DNA of 64,000 nucleotides from Cylicocyclus nassatus (lineage: Eukaryota; Nematoda; Chromadorea; Rhabditida; Strongylidae): assembly GCA_958299035.1 (NCBI GenBank), contig CATQJL010000001.1, positions 80,683,594 through 80,747,593 on the forward strand, in the 5' to 3' direction. Each line of letters starts with the position of its first letter. The stretch's first letter is position 1. The position numbers and the translations under genes were made by a program. This document shows positions 48,031-59,906 of the stretch, in pieces. The notes beneath the pieces are model-generated. The model made no database searches. It was not told the origin of the DNA and saw only the letters and a list, made by a program, of their open reading frames with translations.

Positions 48031-49054
48031 TTAGGTTGTCCCAAAAGTATCGTCCGTTTTTTCAACCTATCATAAAAACGCGTGGAACGAAGATAGGGAA
48101 ACGCTCTAAACATTATCCGACGCATCTTTTCCTCCTCTTTTTAACTGTTATGCTTCCATGCCGATTAATCTTTTGTTCACTGAGATAAACGCCAAAATTT
48201 CGAACTAATGGTTTTTACTATGTCCAAGTTCGGCAATTTTTCACAATCTTTATTTTTGACTTTCGGAAAAGCTTTGGCAACAGTTAGACAGAGCAAACAA
48301 AGGGCAATATAATGCAATTTTGCGGCATTTATAGCCAACCTTGAAAATTTTTTAGAATTATTTTTTTGATGCTATCAAATTCCTCTTTTGGTGATGCCAA
48401 AAGCCAGAGATCATGAAACGGCGCACAACTAAGGTGTTATTCGATGCAGGTGTTCCTCCTCTTTTCAGTGAGTGTATTATCTCTCCAATTCGCGGTGTCT
48501 TTGGCGATAAAATTTTCATAGAAAAAAAAATCTTTTAAATTTGACCCCACCTCAGCGTGTACACGTAAAATACAAAATCTTATATTTCGAAACGCTCACC
48601 TGTTTCGTAAAAATAGTGAATAATCGTAATCGGTTTTTGGAAGCTCTAAAATCCGATGATTTGTTAGTGTTCGAGGCGTTTCTATATTTTAGAACTTCGC
48701 AAAAGTGAAGACTTTCGAAAAAATTATTTTTAAAAATATTGCAAAGCCAGCTAGATATGCCGAATGATAGCATTCTATTGCCCTTTGCTTACTCTATCTG
48801 AGGGCTATCAAAGGTCTTTCAAAAGTTGAAAATGAAGATTGTGAAAAATTGTCAAACTTGGACATAGTAAGAACTATGGGTTCGAAATTTCGGCGTTTAT
48901 CTCAGTGAGCAAAAGATTAATCTGCACAAGATTATGACAATTAGAAAGAGAAGGAAAAGATGCGTCGGGTAATGCTTAGAGCGTTTTCCAATTTTTGTTC
49001 CACGTATTTTTATGATAGGTTGAAAAAACGGACAAAACTTTCGGGACAACCTAA
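48031..49054. mobile_element. 1024-bp mariner-type MITE, TIR TTAGGTTGTCCCAAAAGT
   Basis: Seen: TTAGGTTGTCCCAAAAGT at the left; ACTTTCGGGACAACCTAA at the right followed by TA (left flank GA). Inverted similarity extends about 250 bp inward on each side (CGTTTTTTCAACCTATCATA, GATGCGTCGG, GATTAATCTTTTG, ACTATGTCCAAG). No transposase. Confidence 0.85.
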
Positions 49055-49215
49055 TATTATATCCAAAAATTGGTGCAGTGATCTGAGCGAATGCACTCGT
49101 CAGATATCTGGTTTCGAGAGGTGTTTTTATGATTAAGGTACAATAAGGGGTCTTTATTTTATGTAACTTTTCACAAGTTTTTTGTTTCTGCATTTTCATG
49201 CGAGAGTGATTCTTG

Positions 49216-50730
49216 GGGTGCGTGGCGTTAGGTACCCAGCCGAGGTGCGGGCGTTAGGTACCCAGTCATTAGTGGTAAACACTAAGCCACGCCCCTTGGT
49301 TCTTCAACAGCGGGTACCTAACCATACAGTGACTCCTAGCAGCTAGAACACTCAACTAGCTCGCTAAAGCGCTGGCGCTTGCCACCCACAGAAAAACAGT
49401 CCGTGGAAAGCAAAAAAAATTGCGCGAATGAAAGCACAAGTTTGTACGCAACTGCTTCTGTTACAAATAAATCTTAGAATCACAGAATTTGGTGATGAGG
49501 TAAAGCTTATATGAGCACTTCACATAGTTTCAAAAAAAAACTTTGTAGAATATGAATCAAAATCTTATGATTATACTGAAGCGAAACGCACTTTCGGAGA
49601 TGGCAAATAAGTTGCACGGAATATCCCTTCCACATATTCGCATCGGTCTCGTTTTGAGGTGTGAAGTTATAGGTGCATTATTATTGCCACAGGGATTGTG
49701 AACGACATTAAGCAAGATTTTTAAGGCTAATAATTCGGTCACTGCTGAGGCCAGCAGATTTATTTGATCATGAAAAGCGCTTATTTTCTTCTATTTCGGA
49801 AGATTCACATCCCATATGAAAATTTCATTGAGCTACTGTATTTTATCATGTCTATGTTCTCTCCTTTTTTTTGGAGAACTTTAATATTGCAGTTGTTTCA
49901 TATTCATTCTTTTTTCTAGCAGCCAAGATATGACCAATTTATCCAGTTAAATCTATGAATTTCTTGAACTTACTAAAAAGCGAAGAATTGTCAAAATAGC
50001 TCTCAGTAGAGTTTGTTGCTTTTTCCTATTTCATTCTATTGGCATACTTCATCAAAAATGGCTTCAAAATCGTCCTCTAATGCAAAATTTTCATTGATTG
50101 GAACAGAGCTAGTACCCTTTCCATAGATTATGGGCCATACAGACAGACCTCCATATTGTTCTGATTACTGGTGGCAAGCTCTTGTCAAAACTCTTTCTCT
50201 TCTTATTGACAGAAATGTAATCGAAGCAGCTTTTGAAACAAAGGGATGTTTCGTGCAACTATTTGCCAGGAGCAACTCTCAGAAGTGCGCTTTGCTCAAT
50301 CATAAAATTTTGGTTTATTGGGATTCTATGACAAGGTCAACTTTTTATTTATTTTTTGTAAGATTATGTGAAGTGCTCATAAAAGCTTCACCTGCTTTTA
50401 ATTTTCATTACCGAATTTCTATGATTCTGAAATTGATCAAAAATAAACACAATAGAAGAACGTTGCGTACAAACTTGTGCCTTCATTCGCTCAATTTCTT
50501 TTTGATTTCCTCGAACTATCTCTTTTCTGCGTGTTGTAAGCGCCAGCACTGTAGCGAGCTAAGTGAGCTGTTCTAGCAGCTATGATTCGGTGTATCGTTA
50601 GGCACCTGCTGTTAAAGCAACCAAGGGGCGTGGCTTAGTGTATACCACTAATGGCTGGGTACCTAACGCCCGCACTTCGGCTGGGTACCTAACGCCCGCA
50701 CTTCGGCTGGGTACCTAACGCCCGCCCCCC
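49216..50730. mobile_element. Mutator-like foldback element with 9-bp target duplication
   Basis: Seen: direct repeat TGATTCTTG at 49207-49215 and 50731-50739 around 1515 bp. Long terminal inverted repeats (about 170-200 bp) share GGCGTTAGGTACCCAGCC, ACCACTAATG, GGGGCGTGGCTTAGTG, ACCAAGGGGCG and CTAGCAGCTA. Each TIR carries tandem ~26-base units around GGGTACCTAACGCCCGC: two on the left, three on the right. A 9-bp duplication with long TIRs is the MULE hallmark. The interior holds a 148-codon plus-strand frame (50130-50576) with no recognisable domain. Confidence 0.85.
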
Positions 50731-50800
50731 TGATTCTTGCTACGGTAACTGGACTACTGCTATTCTAAGATTCTGACAGATTTTTTGAGAGGCATTGCTA

Positions 50801-51626
50801 TTAGGTGAACGGTAAAAAATGGGACACCTTGAGAATGATTGCAGATTTCTCAAGGAAGAAAAGTGACTGAACTTTCCAATTTTGATGGATATTAGAATAA
50901 ATTATTCTCTTTCAGATATCGCCTATATAAGGTCATTTAAATAATTGATAATTTTTATACAGTATCGGCGCCGTGAAACATGTGAGACCACCCAAAGTAC
51001 CACTGCTGGAGTGAGTGGTGGGACAGTCACCAAACCCACGACGACTTGATGGCTTTAACTCTCAATGTTAGGAGATATGCCCATTAACAGCTTCGAGAAC
51101 AAAGATACGCATTTTTCAATTCTTTGCAGGTAAACGCATGATTTCTAGGTATCATCTAATAGAGCTTTCTACGCTCTATCCATCCATATGCAGCTTACTT
51201 CAGATTTTATCTATCTTCGAAAAATATAGGGCAAAACATGATTTTTTGGTTTTTTGTTGCGCGAAAAATAGCTATTTTTCAGGTTTTTTCGATTTTTTTT
51301 CTGACATTGAAAAGAAATTATATGCATTCAACGTATCGTTCGAAAGAGCATGAAGAGCTTTTTCGTGTTATGTCATTTTCATTTTCTTTACGACTTTACG
51401 GTATAACAGCGCAAGATTGAGGATTGTCCAAGAAACCCTGTTCGAGTTCTTCACGGCGCCACGTGTAGGTTAGTGGAAGAGGAGCGTTAACGCGTTGTCA
51501 GAATAATAAGCGAAGGTCGCCCATGTAAGCGACGTTTAAGTTGCTGCTTACTTGCTGTTGCCAGGAAGAAAAAATTCCAAAATGTAATGAAAATCAAGCT
51601 GTCCCATTTTTTACCGTTCACTCTAA
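50801..51626. mobile_element. Compact uninterrupted copy of the nest's outer element
   Basis: Seen: TTAGGTGAACGGTAAAAAAT at the left, ATTTTTTACCGTTCACTCTAA at the right, TA on both sides. The interior aligns with 3459-3925 (GAAACATGTGAGACCA, CCCACGACGACTTGATGG) and then with 8190-8583 (GGCAAAACATGATTT, CTTTACGACTTTACGGTATA), giving the pre-insertion structure of the nested arm copies. Confidence 0.85.
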
Positions 51627-51956
51627 TAATTTCACTGTTAGCCTTGCATCATTATGGGGTCTGATTTAAAATTAAGCAATTTAAAGCACTCTTTTGTCAA
51701 CCTGTTTTAACGGTAAGTAAGTCCTACAATTCCAAAAAATTGGCACTTTTTTGTTTCCAAAAAAATTCTGCTTAGCGTCATATTTAGTAAGAAGACGAAA
51801 TCACGTGCTTTTTTAAGAAAACTTTACAAATTTCCAGTAAACCGTGTAAATTTTGGTTCTCTTCTGTTTAACTAACAAAAAAATGGTAAAATCTCGAACC
51901 AGCCTTTCCAAGCAAAATCCATACCATCGTATCTTCTTGAAGTGGTGATTATTCAT

Positions 51957-53015
51957 AACATAAAGGATAAGATGAAGTCGGCGACTTCATTACCCTATGC
52001 GACATGGGAAGCGTTCCACATTATAGTCAAAGAGGATTCTGAAGCCTGCAAACCTTCTACTGCGATTCGCGGGGTCAGTCAATTACAAATTCAGTGGCCG
52101 TATTCATCAACCTTGAGGGTTAAATTTTCCTCCAGGGTTAGTTTAACCCTCAGGGTTCATTGGCCGTATTCATCAACCATAGGGTAGGGTTTGCCACCGA
52201 ACGCAATCCACCCGTATCGATCAACGAACCTGTCGCTTTATTCATCAACGAACCCTATGGTTGATGAATGCGGCCAATGAACCCTGAGGGTCAAACTAAC
52301 CCTCAGGATAAAGGCGTCAGTTACGCGTGCGCTGTGCAAACTCACATCACAGAATGCCCAAGTACGTGCTAAATTCATTTTATACTTCTATTCTTTCACT
52401 GTTTTAGTAGTACAATCAACGAATAAGCTTCTAGCACTAGTTTTTATAAACTTGTTCTACTCTTTTAAGGGTCAATGCGTGTTATCATAAAGTGGTTCTT
52501 CTGTTTTGGCACTTGTCAGAGTGAAAAGCGCAACCATTTTTTCTCGTCGCATTCATTTGTCATCAAAGCTAGAATTCTTTTTCTCGCGAACTCAGTGTTT
52601 CATGTACTTCGAATTTGAACTTCGAATTCGAAAACGAAGTCGAAACTAAATACTATAACATGAATGTAATACTGAATACTACAATACTCGTTGATCGTTT
52701 TTCATAAAACTAATAGATGCGAGTAAATGTTTGTATGAAGTGTCAGGGTAGAGTTAACCTTTCTCTAAGCTAGGGTAAAATTAACCTGTTGAATTACGTG
52801 AGTTTTACCCCCCAGGGTTAGTTTAACCCTCAGGGTTCGTTGATGAATACGGCCACAGGTCTTCGACCCTCCCAAGTTAGTGTGGGGTATCAATTTATTT
52901 AGGAAGGGAATTTATCGAAGGTAGAAGCTTTGGTTGACGGTGGGTTTGAACTTTGGTCCGACTTGGTTATAGCGCAGGCCCGTACCTCCACGTCACTCGT
53001 CTCCGATTTTCTAAA
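51957..53015 (-). mobile_element. Diverged SINE split by an inserted element
   Basis: Minus-strand blocks: GACGAGTGACGTGGAGGTAC near 53000, GCTATAACCAAGTCGGACC, then after the insertion CTGAATTTGTAATTGACTGA, GCCTGCAG-like sequence, and the SINE tail (TTATCCTTTATG complement near 51960). Same family as 16063-16351. The insertion 52095-52855 lies in the body. Confidence 0.65.
52095..52855. mobile_element. 761-bp TIR element with 3-bp CAG duplication, inserted in a SINE
   Basis: Seen: TGGCCGTATTCATCAAC at the left, GTTGATGAATACGGCCA at the right, CAG on both sides (52092-52094, 52856-52858). Near the left end a second inverted pair of the same motif (about 52130-52310, with TTTAACCCTCAGGGTTCA stems) forms a hairpin within the element. 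The CCCTCAGGGTTA motif is repeated. A 3-bp duplication suggests PIF/Harbinger, but this is not certain. Confidence 0.78.
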
Positions 53016-53559
53016 TACGGGAGTCTCAAAAATGTGCACACTGTTTAATCTCTGATACTTTCCTGCTTCATTGTGCTTTGTGGACGTCTAGGTACCATTC
53101 TGTACGAATCTACGATTCTTTATTACTGTAAAATTAAGGTAGAAAGTTCAAAGAGAGTTTCAAAATATTAGTCGCATTTTGTCTCGAAAAGGAAGCCATA
53201 CAAGCCTAAAACTCTCATACTAAAACCAATCGGAGTCGCCAATCCCATTGTCAGATATAAATTTTGCACGCGGCCATGCTCCCTTTATAAGTTATATCAG
53301 GAAAACAGTAATAAGTGCTCTTTCAATATTTTTAAAGTGTGATTACACCTCTAAAAATGCTTAGAAATCTTGTAAAAAGTTGCGCTAAAATCGGCACGTT
53401 CGAAAACCCTGCTACACAGTTCATTGGGTCATTTGGAATTTTCCCAGAGAAGGCTTGATTCGAAATGGCGCTGTATGCTGAAAAACCGAAATTCCGCAGT
53501 AATGAAGAGAGATCGAAATTTGGATTTAAGCTGCAAAAGTTGAAGCTTGCCCTACAAAG

Positions 53560-55260
53560 CAATTTTTAAAGATCTGCGAAGGACCTTGAAAAGAGCGAGT
53601 TATTAACGATCGAACAGTGTGCACATTTATTGGAAGACGACTGCTTGCAAGGAGTTCGAAGCGTTTTTTTGCTTTTTGATAAGTATTCTCCAACGCATGT
53701 TTGGAGGGAAACTTTTGTGTATTTGGTTGCTGATGGTATATTTTTACTTAGGAACTGAAACACTCATAAAGCTGTGACTATGGCTTGATCAGGCTGCCTA
53801 ACAGCGGCTCTTTTGATCGAAACTTGGATATTTTTTCGTACTCAATTGTGCTTGAGAATGGACCACGGTCCAGCCATTTCACCTGTTAACGTAATGACAT
53901 TTAAAATTCTTTTTAAAAGCTATCAACGTGACATACAAAACGATGGCATTTTTCAAAGCTTTTCCTTAGAAATCGTGATTTCGTGGAAATCAGTCCGCAC
54001 AAACTCGATCGGCTTAGGACTGGGACCCGGAGATATAATCTCTACATGAGTGTTTTTTTAATAATATAGAATTAAGCAAGGGAAACCCACGATGTGATTC
54101 AACCTGATACTATCCAGTAGTGGCGTAACGAGGGGAGTCCCCCCTTCCTGAAAATGGGTTGCAAAGTTTTTGAAAGTTAATTAAACGTTTTATAAAAATA
54201 TGCAATCGACTTGCTCTTACCTGTAGATAATTATAATAATTTCAATTGTTGTTAAAAATTCAAATTAGCCTTGTAAAAAATTGTTTAAGATGCGTGGTTG
54301 CCGCCACACCCCCTTTTTTGCAATTTCAAGGTCAGAGGCTGCAAAAATTTTGGAAAGCATCTCAAAAAATTTGGAATGCGTGGCTAACACTTGCATCTCC
54401 ATCCGACAAAAAATTCCCCCCCCCAACGGAAATCCTTGGTTCCCTGCTACCTAGTGAGCAAAAAGGTGCTCACCAAAGGCCCAACTTTGCTTCAAAGAAG
54501 CACTCAAAAGAAGTTTTCAGAAATCCAAGGCAGCCAAAAACGAACTCAGTTTGGCATATTCAGAAAATTTTGTAACCGTCATTTTAGCTGAACTTCACAT
54601 TAGCGTAAAATTTTTTGGAAGCGCTGCTATAAACTATGCTTCTTGGAAATTAAAGATCCTCAGCTATGCATACAGTATTTTGTAGGTACTCTCTTTTGTG
54701 TCAACGTCTCGAGTCCTTCAATCAAGACATTGCAGAGATAATTCTAACATGAAATTACATTTTAGAAGAACCCGTCGATCGTTTTAGTCTGTGGTAACGA
54801 TTTACAATGCAGTTTTCGTGAGCCAAATTCGGTCTCTGAATGAAATACAACACTTTGAGATTCTCGCACTAAGCCGAACAGCGTCTTTGATTGTAAATAT
54901 GAGTGCACTCCATTCTAATCCTCAATGCAAGTGCATTATGTCACAGCTATTTCTGGGAATTACTTGAAATCGTCATAATACCAGACAAACCTTTTTACGC
55001 ACATGTACAAGTTGAATACCAAATTCAAATTGCGTGAATATCTATCTGTAGAACTTTTGTGACCTTGAACAGTGACGCTATTTTTGAAAACAGCTAAATC
55101 ACACTGCCGCTAAGTGTCAAAAGTTCTGCAGCAATACTACGCTGAAATGAAAGATTGCTTACGCATTATGGAGCAAAATAGAGCCAGATTCATTAAGCAG
55201 TGTGTAAAGATTTATAGAAAACATTGAGGCTAAAGAAAAGTCAAATATGTTTGCTTTTGA
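53560..55260 (+). repeat. Diverged third copy of the palindrome's inner 1.5 kb
   Basis: 53640-54050 aligns with 20385-20900 (GAGTTCGAAGCGTTTTT, GCACAAACTCGATCGG) and 54670-55260 with 21050-21880 (CGCACATGTACAAGTTGAAT, AAAACAGCTAA, AAAGTTCTGCAGCA, GAGCAAAATAGAGCC). Between them (about 54100-54600) is a separate repeat resembling 18100-18430 in reverse orientation. Identity is much lower than between the two arms. Confidence 0.6.
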
Positions 55261-58189
55261 GAAAGCCTGCATAAACTTAACATATTATACTGAGTTGGTT
55301 ATGCACGTTTTCTTACCTTTTTTAACGCTAACTCTAGAGGAGACAATTTTTTGGACATTTTTTGTAGTAACTGAATAAACGCTTTTTTTAGTCTCTCAAG
55401 TAAGCTTCCACCTTCAGAAGTCACTGTTCAACCCTAAGCTTAAATCCTTCAAAGGTATTAAACTTGAAATTTTTCTCTTATACTCTACTTCCTCTAAATC
55501 CATGAAAAAGGCCCAAATTCGCATCAGATAATGATGATTCAGTTATAATAGCAAAGATTCAGTTACAACATGCTCATCAAGGTTGAATTTTTAGAATATC
55601 TTGAGCCAAAAAATTTTGATGCAAGTATGGTCGATTGCTGTATTATTCTACGCTAAAAGCTGCATAAAATGCGATTGCAGATATTTCCCTTCCTTTGCAC
55701 AAGTGGAGCCGACATAGCACTATTAACGATAAAAAACGCCAGAAACTTTTCGTCTTTTAGAGTAAAAAGCTTTAGAGGATTTCAAAAATTGCTGTTTTTT
55801 GCCTTTTTAAAATGCAAAAAAGTGGGCAGTGAGTTTTCCCTCAGTTTTGGTTTGGTTAGATTAGCCAGGGTGCTGATTACAACATCGTCATTGATTTGCT
55901 GCTGATGGCACAGCGTACGGATACTGTGGAAGTACGGTAAAGATCCACTTTAAACCTTGATCGATTTGTTCTAATTCCAGGTCAGGGCATTTCTAGCGCT
56001 CTGATCGAGGTAATTACCTCATTTAGTCCTCAGGGGTTACATCGCAGGAAGATTTGCGATGTGAGGTCATTTTGTTGCGTTCGAAACGTTGCTTATTGTT
56101 GATTTCACGTGCCGTTCGTCCTAAATAGAAAGATTCACGTCGCACTGGCTATCTGAAAGAAATGGTTCATCAAATGCGCCTTGGTGAGCTGATTCCTTCT
56201 TTCTTTCCTTACTTGCTGAACGGTCTCCAGTAAAAGTTAGGCGTCTCCAAACTTTGCAAACAATCAGTATCACACAATTTAGCGGTACAAAAACCCTTCA
56301 TCATGTATCTAGTAAAATTTTTGCACTTTGTAGTGAGTACACACAAGATCATGCCCATTATGGTCTTTCGAATTGGTCTTCAATGTAATGTGAAGACGTA
56401 ACACAGTGACTCTATACTTCCAACCGCTCATAACTTTTCCCGGAGACTCGTCCGCAGCTAGAAAAGGTAGATGTTCTTATCAAGACGCTTTGAATATGCA
56501 TTTTACGAAGATCGAATGTTGTAAAAAGATCATTTCCTTTTTAATGGTAGCTAATATTCATTATGACGTTATGACGTAGAGTACAATTGACGTTTTTACT
56601 CAACGCTCGTGATTTAGCTGTGTTTGGTAAACATATTTTTTTGTGAGCACATGTTTTCACCATAACACATCGCAGCCCACGTTGCACATAAGAGCCTCAG
56701 TAAGTATTTTTCAGTAGAGCTGTGTCCACATAACATCCCCGATAGAATATCACTCAAAGATTTTTTTCCTCAAAGCCAAGAGAAAGAGTGGTTAATTTTG
56801 GGAATATGCAAGTTTTAGGAATTGTCAATTTATCGTAAGTCTACAGCAGCACCTTAGAAAGTGAGTTTTGCGTTAGTACAGGTTACAGTGATGCATGTCA
56901 TATTGCCCATCTGAGCTGAGTTTTGCGAGTTTTTAGTTCTTTACTTCCCTTCTGCGCGGGTCCATGTAGATTCTCAACTCAATGCTTTCTATAGATGGTG
57001 GCTCCCGTAGGCATCACACGATATAGCAGCCTTCCTAGTTTCTAGTGCAAACGAAGAGTGCAAAAAGTCCTTTGCAGTGAGGGAGTAAATGGCTAGCAAA
57101 TTTTGAAAAATTTATGTTTATTCAAAAACTTCCCTATCGTAGCCTTACAGTAAGAAGCTATCTTGCAAATAAAATATGATTTTCATGATCAGCGGGTCGG
57201 ATGATTTTTGTGGGCAGACTTTTTGAAAATCGGGACATTCGCTTTTTTTCTCGTTTCTCGCTCTTGAGCTCGCCGTAGTTTCTGGCTGAATTATAAACGA
57301 TTTTGATTCGATCTGAGAATTGCTTGCAAAGGTTTTAGAACCCACTGTTTGCAAAAATCTTAGCTATTCTGCACGAAAGGGTTATTTTGAAGGTTACACT
57401 AAGCGGTACCTAGCTAAGTCACTCAAGTTTGGGAGTTTGCCTGCCCTTTTCGCCTATCTGCCGAACCTGCCTGCACATTTTGGAGGCTAGAGTAATCGTG
57501 AACAGTACAGAGAGCAGCTTTATCTGTGCTTTCGTCTGCATCATTTCCCAGATTATGAGCTTGCGAATTTACCTTTTCATGTTTGTTCCAGATTCAAAAA
57601 TCGAGTGTTATGGCGAAGTGTGTCGTAAGTGCATAACACACTAGTTACAAATACCAAGTTCATCTCGCACGTGAGAAGACCAACAGATTTCCAAAATACG
57701 CGATTAGAGAATCTAATTTAGAATAATAAGATTGAACAACCCGTGGGACGATAATACACATCTTGTCAAAAATTCAAACTGCTATTAGAACACCGACCTG
57801 AGACACTAAAAATGCGCAAATCGATGCCCATCTAGCAGCAAAAATCGTGCATCTTGACAAACACCAGCTCTGAGTTTGGTGCGCGTTTCAGTCTATTGTG
57901 GAAATAGTGCACAACAGAAGAGGTGCAGTTAAAAAGTCCTTTCGAGTACATTTTGCTCGTAGATTCAACAGGCATGCGAGGCATCGTGGTGTGCAGTAAT
58001 TTAGCAAATTTTGGAATTTCGTGAAATCTTAACCCAGGGGGTTATTCGACGCGCTATGTGTGTCAAATCACATAAAAAGCCTAAATTCGCATTCCATCAG
58101 AGCAGGACACTTTATGAAGCTAGGCTAATGCTTGTGTGTATCGATTCACGATGAAGATCTTGGAATTTTGTGTAGAAGCTCCTGCCTTA
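55261..58189. other. Unassigned 2.9-kb AT-rich stretch
   Basis: Short frames only, no recognised product. Around 56150-56560 there is a weak, decayed foldback (ATGCGCCTTGGTGAGCTGATT and, inverted, AAGACGCTTTGAATATGC) related to the 18646-19275 family. No tandem repeats or RNA genes seen. Confidence 0.4.
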
Positions 58190-58855
58190 CAAGGGGAGGA
58201 TGCCAACATTAGTCGGCGATTAAAGATGGGATGTGTATGGCCTCGGACATACCTCACGCGATCTCAGTCGCGACGCGATTTGGCAATACTCCAAACGTTC
58301 ATAACTCATCGTACGGTGTTTCCGAATGTACGGAAGATGGGGCATTTTACCAACTTACGAAAGTTAAACATGCTGTACATTTGGGGTCAGTACTGAATTT
58401 GAAAACATCTGGCAAATTGCCAGATCGCGTGGCGACTGAAATCGCGTGAGGTATGTCCCTTGCCTATGACTGAACGCGTCTTTGAACGCTGATTCAAAAT
58501 CTGCTTTCGGTTGTTGCGGAGTAGGTTTCCGAAGGAAGTTATGAGCGCTTGAACGTCCAATTCTGCCAAGCATTGAGTGGCCTAAAATCAACGAAAAGCT
58601 CTGAAACAATATCTATGTAATTTCCACCTGCTTTGTTGCTTTTTTGCAAATAATATACTCTACACAAAACTGATTTTCTACTTTCCGGTATTTTGTACAG
58701 CTTTTCGCCAATTTTAGGCCACTCAAACGCTCATAACTTCTCTGAAAACTAGTTCCGCAAAAAAGGAAAGCAGATTTGGAATCAGCGTTTAAAAGCGTGT
58801 CTAATGGTGTACATCTCATCTTCAATCGCCGACTAATGTTGGTATCCTTCCCTTG
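58190..58855. mobile_element. Harbinger-like foldback MITE, TTA target duplication
   Basis: Seen: CAAGGGGAGGATGCCAACAT at the left and ATGTTGGTATCCTTCCCTTG at the right; TTA at 58187-58189 and 58856-58858. Long inverted arms share AGTCGGCGATT. A TWA 3-bp duplication is the PIF/Harbinger hallmark. No transposase. Inside, a second inverted pair (CCTCACGCGAT…TCGCGTGAGG) surrounds the segment about 58250-58450. Confidence 0.78.
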
Positions 58856-59003
58856 TTAGAGGCAGCCAAACCAGCTTCACCAGCGAGACCAGAGTTTGCA
58901 CCTTGCAGGAAACAAACGTGACAGCTACCCAAAAAATTTCATGCTCGCGAAGAAAGTGTGGAGGGATTTTCGCCTTAGAAGCTGCAAAACCGTTTCTGCG
59001 ACC

Positions 59004-59560
59004 AAACTTTGCAAGTGGCAGAGTTTTGGGCGCAGAAATAGAATTTTCTAGTGTCTTCATTATTCTAAAAAATTATCGCAAAATTTTTATGTGAAAGTGG
59101 CCGACCCTATAAACTATCCAAGTAATTTTTCCGCGAGATAAAGTTTGCAAGCGGCGGAGTCTTGAGCGCGAAAGTAGATTCAGTGTCTTCAACTTTCATT
59201 TTAAGAATATCGCAAAAGATTTTTTGTGTAAAAGCAGCCGGACCTATAAACTATCCAGGTAAATTTTCCTGCGGGACCAAAGTTTGCAAGCGGCAGAGCT
59301 TTGGGCGCTAAAGTAGAATTTTTCCACTGTCTTAGATTTTCATGCTCGGGACAGAAATAGAATGTCTCAATTATCTTCGATCTGTATGAAAAGTATGCGA
59401 GGAGTCCTTTGTGTAATAGTGGACGTTGAAAACCATTGAAGTAAATTTTCCAGCGTGACAAAAGTTTGCAAGCTGCAAAATTCTAAGCAGAAATAAAATA
59501 TTTCAATGTACTCAGGATAAGATACAGATCGAATAAGGGATATTTTCAGAAGACTTCGTG
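59004..59560. repeat. Degenerate tandem repeats of about 137 bp
   Basis: AAAGTTTGCAAGCGGCAGAG-like starts recur at 59004, 59140, 59279 and 59461 (spacing 136, 139, 182), each followed by TTGGGCGC…AGTAGAATTTTC and, in three units, CTATAAACTATCCA…GTAAATTTTCC. Confidence 0.75.
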
Positions 59561-59654
59561 CTCGAATGTCGATAAACCTTGGCATTGTGTTCAATTGTGA
59601 AACGGTTTTTAAGCTGTTAACCAAGGTTGGTAGCAAGACTTTATTCAACGACAA

Positions 59655-59700
59655 GCCAACGTTTCGGCGGTCCGTCCGCCTTCTTCAGGGCTTCCTGAAA
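59655..59700 (-). ncRNA. Hammerhead-ribozyme-like core in Penelope 3' region (minus strand)
   Basis: On the minus strand: CTGAAGA (59688-59682), a GGCGG/CCGCC stem with a 5-base loop, then GAAACGTTGG. From established knowledge, Penelope-like elements carry minimal hammerhead ribozymes with CUGANGA, stem II and GAAA. Here one extra A lies between CTGAAGA and the stem, and stem I and the cleavage site were not resolved, so activity is uncertain. Confidence 0.4.
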
Positions 59701-59906
59701 GATCGAGAACTTTGAGAACTGCCGACTCAAACGCCGTGTTTGGCAATGGATTTAGTTTAACTATGTGATGGAGTGGCAGAGTAGATGTTAAAAGCCTGAC
59801 CTCAGCCTTGCTAGATCGGGACGTATAGAACCGAACGACCAGTACTGCGCTGTAGCTGCGCTATGAGTGTGTAAGATAGTCAGTGTTAACAACGCCCTTT
59901 ATATGG

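Noticed and set aside
50130..50576. 148-codon plus-strand open frame as a host or transposase gene
   Set aside because: No recognisable motif (no DDE/DDD pattern, no zinc finger), AT-rich low-complexity composition, and it lies inside a foldback element. Length alone is weak evidence in AT-rich DNA with alternative starts.
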